Shown: positions 61,101 through 64,000 of the stretch, one piece after another
Layout of the letters: each line of letters begins with the position of its first letter
Numbering within the stretch: the first letter of the stretch is position 1
Assembly: GCA_034440575.1 (NCBI GenBank)
Contig: JAOTOL010001560.1
Span: 372,001 to 436,000 of the forward strand
Direction of reading: 5' to 3'
Source: Imbricaverruca yamaguchii
Lineage: Eukaryota; Arthropoda; Thecostraca; Neoverrucidae
DNA length: 64,000 nt
The notes under the pieces: model-generated
What the model saw: only the letters and a program-made list of their open reading frames with translations
Databases searched by the model: none
Told to the model about the DNA's origin: nothing
Position numbers and translations under genes: made by a program

Positions 61101-63928
61101 TCGCACAGACCAGTAACCGAACTGAGCACGTCATAGCAGAGACCAGTAACCAAACTGAGCACGTTATCACACAGATCAGGGACCAAACTGAGCATGGCAT
61201 CAGACAGACCAGTGACCAAGCTGAACATGGCATCACACAAATCACTGACCAAACTAAGCACGGAATCATAGACCAGTGACCAAAATAATCGGATCACGAG
61301 CCGATTAACTCGCAGTTCACCAAACAACGCCACAAAAACAAAACTTGGCATTCAAACAAATATCCGCACAGAAATCCGAAACCTTGCAGTGTCGGCTGCA
61401 ACAGGAAGTTGGAGAACAACAAAATCGACCTCTTGGGGACGGATATAATTGGACGTGGTGAGGTGTGTAATCGCGGGCTCCCATGAGGGCACGGTTGAGG
61501 GTCGGTAAGTTCCTGCCGCGGAATGGTGTCCGATACTGCGCCTTCAGCAGCAAAGCCACATCGCTTGCTTCTTACTCTCGCCAGTCCAGCGCTTCTAACA
61601 GCTCCTTCCACAGTTCCACCGGTTCGGTGGTGGCCAGTATTGAGACACCACCGCTACTGATAAGGTTGTGTCGAACGAACAATCTTGACAATGTTCGCTA
61701 CACAAGCTTGTGTTCGCAAATACATATTGCAGCTATAGATACAGGCTCAGAAAACGTTCGACCTAGCCGTAAATCGCTAACTACTGACTGAATGCCAAGT
61801 AATTACAGAACGCAATTTATTAAGAACACAGTATAACCTAACACGTGATAATTTTGTTAACGCATGGTAGTCCGGTGTTAATGGTTGCGAAAGAGCATAC
61901 GAGCTATCATACAATACACTTCCGAAGGAAGACTAAGTGCACGACGCCTATCTTCGTGCTAACTTCAAGGCCAGTACATCCAGAAATCCCTTCAGAAAAT
62001 TTAGGTGGATGAGGGAGGATCGCTGTCATACATTGTCTTGACCTTACCTGCTTGAGGATTGCCGGACTTATTTCCATTTCCGAGTCGGAGTCTGGAAACG
62101 GAGAACCATTACTGAGTGCATATCAACATGACTGGTTAAGCTTACCGGCAGCGAGATATTACGGCGCTCACAACTTACATTGAAGTAACAGGACATCATA
62201 CACCACTTGTGCGCCAGAAGTTCATGGTTGGGTGTGCTTAAAATATATCACGATCAATAGATCACACCAGAGAAGCTTCAGGGAACAACAGACGTTGTTA
62301 GCAATACTGCTAAGATCATTCCCAGTGCACAGAACAACACAGCACCTATAGCAACGTCGCTCATGTCCAAGTGTTAGGGAAAATAAGTCTAAGACGGTTG
62401 GGGCTATTAAATATTCAAGCTGTTTTAAAGACATTAAATAAATATAGAGTACTAGGATAGTCCACCAGCACATTAATTAAAATAATACATTTCGTCCATG
62501 CCAGAACTTTGCATGGTTGTCCAACATGGATAGTGTGGTCAGCAATGACCATTGGAACAAATAATGTAGAATACAGGTGACTGGAGATATAGAAATAAAT
62601 ATAGAGTTGTTAGAGTTAGATCTTGAGCTCTATATTTATCTGTAATGAGGAAAAATCAGCAGAAATTTGAATGGAGAAATTTTCTTGATTTTTCCTGAAG
62701 TAAACAACTTTTTTTGGGGGGATGAGCGCCGAAAACAGAATTCATGTCTTTATATTTTTGGCAGCTGACCTTACATCTTTGCCGCGTCCCTGCATCCCCG
62801 CAAATGGTATATGCCATACTATTTCACGGGCGAAGACGTAAAACCCCTGATGACGAAGGAACAATTTGGCAATATGAGAGGAAACATTGCCGGCAACAGA
62901 TGGCACCGACAGATGAACACCGCACGTGCTGGTGAGGTTGTGATCAAACAGATGCTGGGAATCCAGCGTAGTGAAAAAGCGACCGCTAATACAGTGTTAT
63001 GTTGTGCACCTTCATGGAATTAAGTAAATTCATGAAATCAGAACTGTCTGCGAGTCAAAACAAGTTCGTGACAGGTGTAGTTTCATACGTAAATTTCTCA
63101 ATTCCATGGCACACAACAGTGGCTACCCGCGATACGACGCACCATCGACGAGAGCGTACCCCAGTCGTCATCGCGAGGCATTCTGCTGTTCGGCGGCCCC
63201 AGCAGTGCAAAGTCCTTCCGCTTGCTGGCCGGTCCGAGCAGCTTCCGTGGGGAGGCGGCAGCGGCGGCCGCCGCCGCCGCCTGTCTCCGCCGGCACGCCG
63301 GTCCCAGCAGCAGGCCGCGCCGCTTGGTGGCCGGCTCCGCAGTCACCGCACCCTTCCTCTTACTGGCCGGCCCCGGCTTCCGCACCGGCACCGAAATCTC
63401 GTCCAGTACGACAATGTCGTCGTCGTCGTCGTCGCCACCGGCGAGGGGTGCGGCGGCGGCGACTGGGGGTGCGGCGGTGGTCGGGGGTGCGACAGCCGGC
63501 GGCGGCGGCGGCGGCGGCGGTGGCGCACCAGCCGACTGTCCATCGTCGACCGGCTCCGGCTGGCCGTTGCTGACGGCAGCCGCCGACTCCACCTCGTCGA
63601 AGATGCCGGACAGCGCGTGCTCCAGATTGAGCGCCACCGACTGCAGGTGGACGGCGGCCGGCTCGTCGTCGATGGAGGTGCGCAGCGGCGCGCGCGGCTC
63701 CAGCTCGCCGCACAGCTCGGCCATCGGCAGCGGCGGCGGCGGCTGCGGCGCGCCGAAGATCTCGTCGATCAGGTGCGACTTGAGGCGGCTCTCCTCGTCG
63801 GCGACGGCGCCCAGCGCGCCGCAGCCGGTCAGCGGCCTGGCGTCGTGCAGCAGGCCCGACAGCGCTGGCTCGGGCAGCACGGCGCCGCCGTCTGGGCCGC
63901 TCAGGCTGCTCAGCGCCGGGTCGGCCAT
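58144..63928 (-). CDS. five-finger C2H2 zinc-finger protein, uncharacterised, 1,098 aa
   Basis: Three exons: 63928-63127, 62091-62048 and 60594-58144. An in-frame TGA lies 33 bases upstream of the ATG. The 44-nt middle exon has a CAG acceptor and a GTAAGG donor, and it joins only in one phase, giving ...MVRRIADSDSEMEISPAILK then QRSEART. The first exon donor (GTAGCC) is weak. The N-terminal part is proline/alanine-rich with an acidic run followed by IVVLDEI (about residues 165-178), which looks like a SUMO-interacting motif, and two GPASKRK basic motifs (nuclear signal). The middle has a polyproline run and a polyalanine run. Five C2H2 fingers lie at about 673-694, 717-739, 749-771, 811-832 and 891-912; the last two share a HWI-x-(V/A)H ending. 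The C-terminus is acidic with repeated VD/ME-T-A motifs. It is likely a nuclear chromatin or DNA-binding factor (inference); no named family was recognised. Confidence 0.8.
60595..62047 (-). other. intron 2 of the zinc-finger gene
   Basis: Contains the 34-bp minisatellite at 61005-61285. No further exon was found; the phases of exons 2 and 3 join directly (0/0). Confidence 0.5.
61005..61285 (+). repeat. 34-35-bp minisatellite, about 8 units
   Basis: The unit is ACCAAACTGAGCACGTCATC then GCACAGACCAGTG; it lies in intron 2 of the zinc-finger gene. Variants are ACGTCATC/ATGGCATC. Confidence 0.93.
62092..63126 (-). other. intron 1 of the zinc-finger gene
   Basis: AT-rich, with no additional exon, element or hairpin that I could support. 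Confidence 0.5.
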
Positions 63929-64000
63929 GACGCGCGAGGGCACTACGCAGCTGACTCAGCGCGCTCCGAGCACGCCAGGCGTCGACAGTATCCACCTGAG

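Noticed and set aside
63127..63170. Donor GTGCGT after the ATG of ...LSSM in the zinc-finger gene
   Set aside because: It leaves phase 0, which meets a stop in the 44-nt exon; GTAGCC gives phase 1 and an open frame through to exon 3.

Overview
This window is nuclear DNA from an animal. Genes carry GT-AG introns, coding exons are GC-rich while introns are AT-rich, there are several families of tRNA-derived SINEs, and there are many minisatellites. The ribosomal protein L11 sequence and the overall style suggest an invertebrate, most likely an arthropod (a crustacean would fit). The species cannot be named from the sequence alone.

Five protein-coding genes can be reconstructed exon by exon, with splice phases that close. 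(1) On +, 998-4269: the last two exons of an RWD + RING-type protein; its 5' end lies outside or is unrecognised. (2) On -, 12331-5010: mitochondrial ribosomal protein L43, four exons, 180 aa. (3) On +, 12967-19927: cytosolic ribosomal protein L11, five exons, 176 aa, with a 5'TOP-like start. Genes 2 and 3 are head to head with about 635 bp between their start codons. (4) On -, 55789-47856: an AAAP-family amino-acid transporter, nine exons, 449 aa. (5) On -, 63928-58144: a 1,098-aa protein with five C2H2 zinc fingers, three exons, no recognised family.

Layout: 1-20 kb holds genes 1-3 and interspersed SINEs. 20-35 kb has no recognised host gene and is a graveyard of mobile elements: a LINE reverse-transcriptase fragment, a Tc1/mariner-like transposase relic, a possible Tigger/jerky-like relic, a THAP-like fragment and unclassified repeats. 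35-47 kb is a dense cluster of unrelated minisatellites with units of 7, 14, 35, 39, 45, 47, 49 and 53 bp. 47-64 kb holds genes 4 and 5, again with minisatellites in and between them.

Most notable observations: a 28-bp minisatellite that begins exactly at a splice donor of the transporter gene and repeats that donor eight times; a set of 53-55 bp insertions with perfect 13-17 bp target-site duplications, made of little more than a hairpin and an AT-rich tail, whose hairpin is shared with a longer tRNA-derived SINE; a pair of hAT-type MITEs with perfect 8-bp duplications; and several satellites whose every unit carries a recognisable transcription-factor core (E2F-like, CACGTG E-box, RFX X-box).
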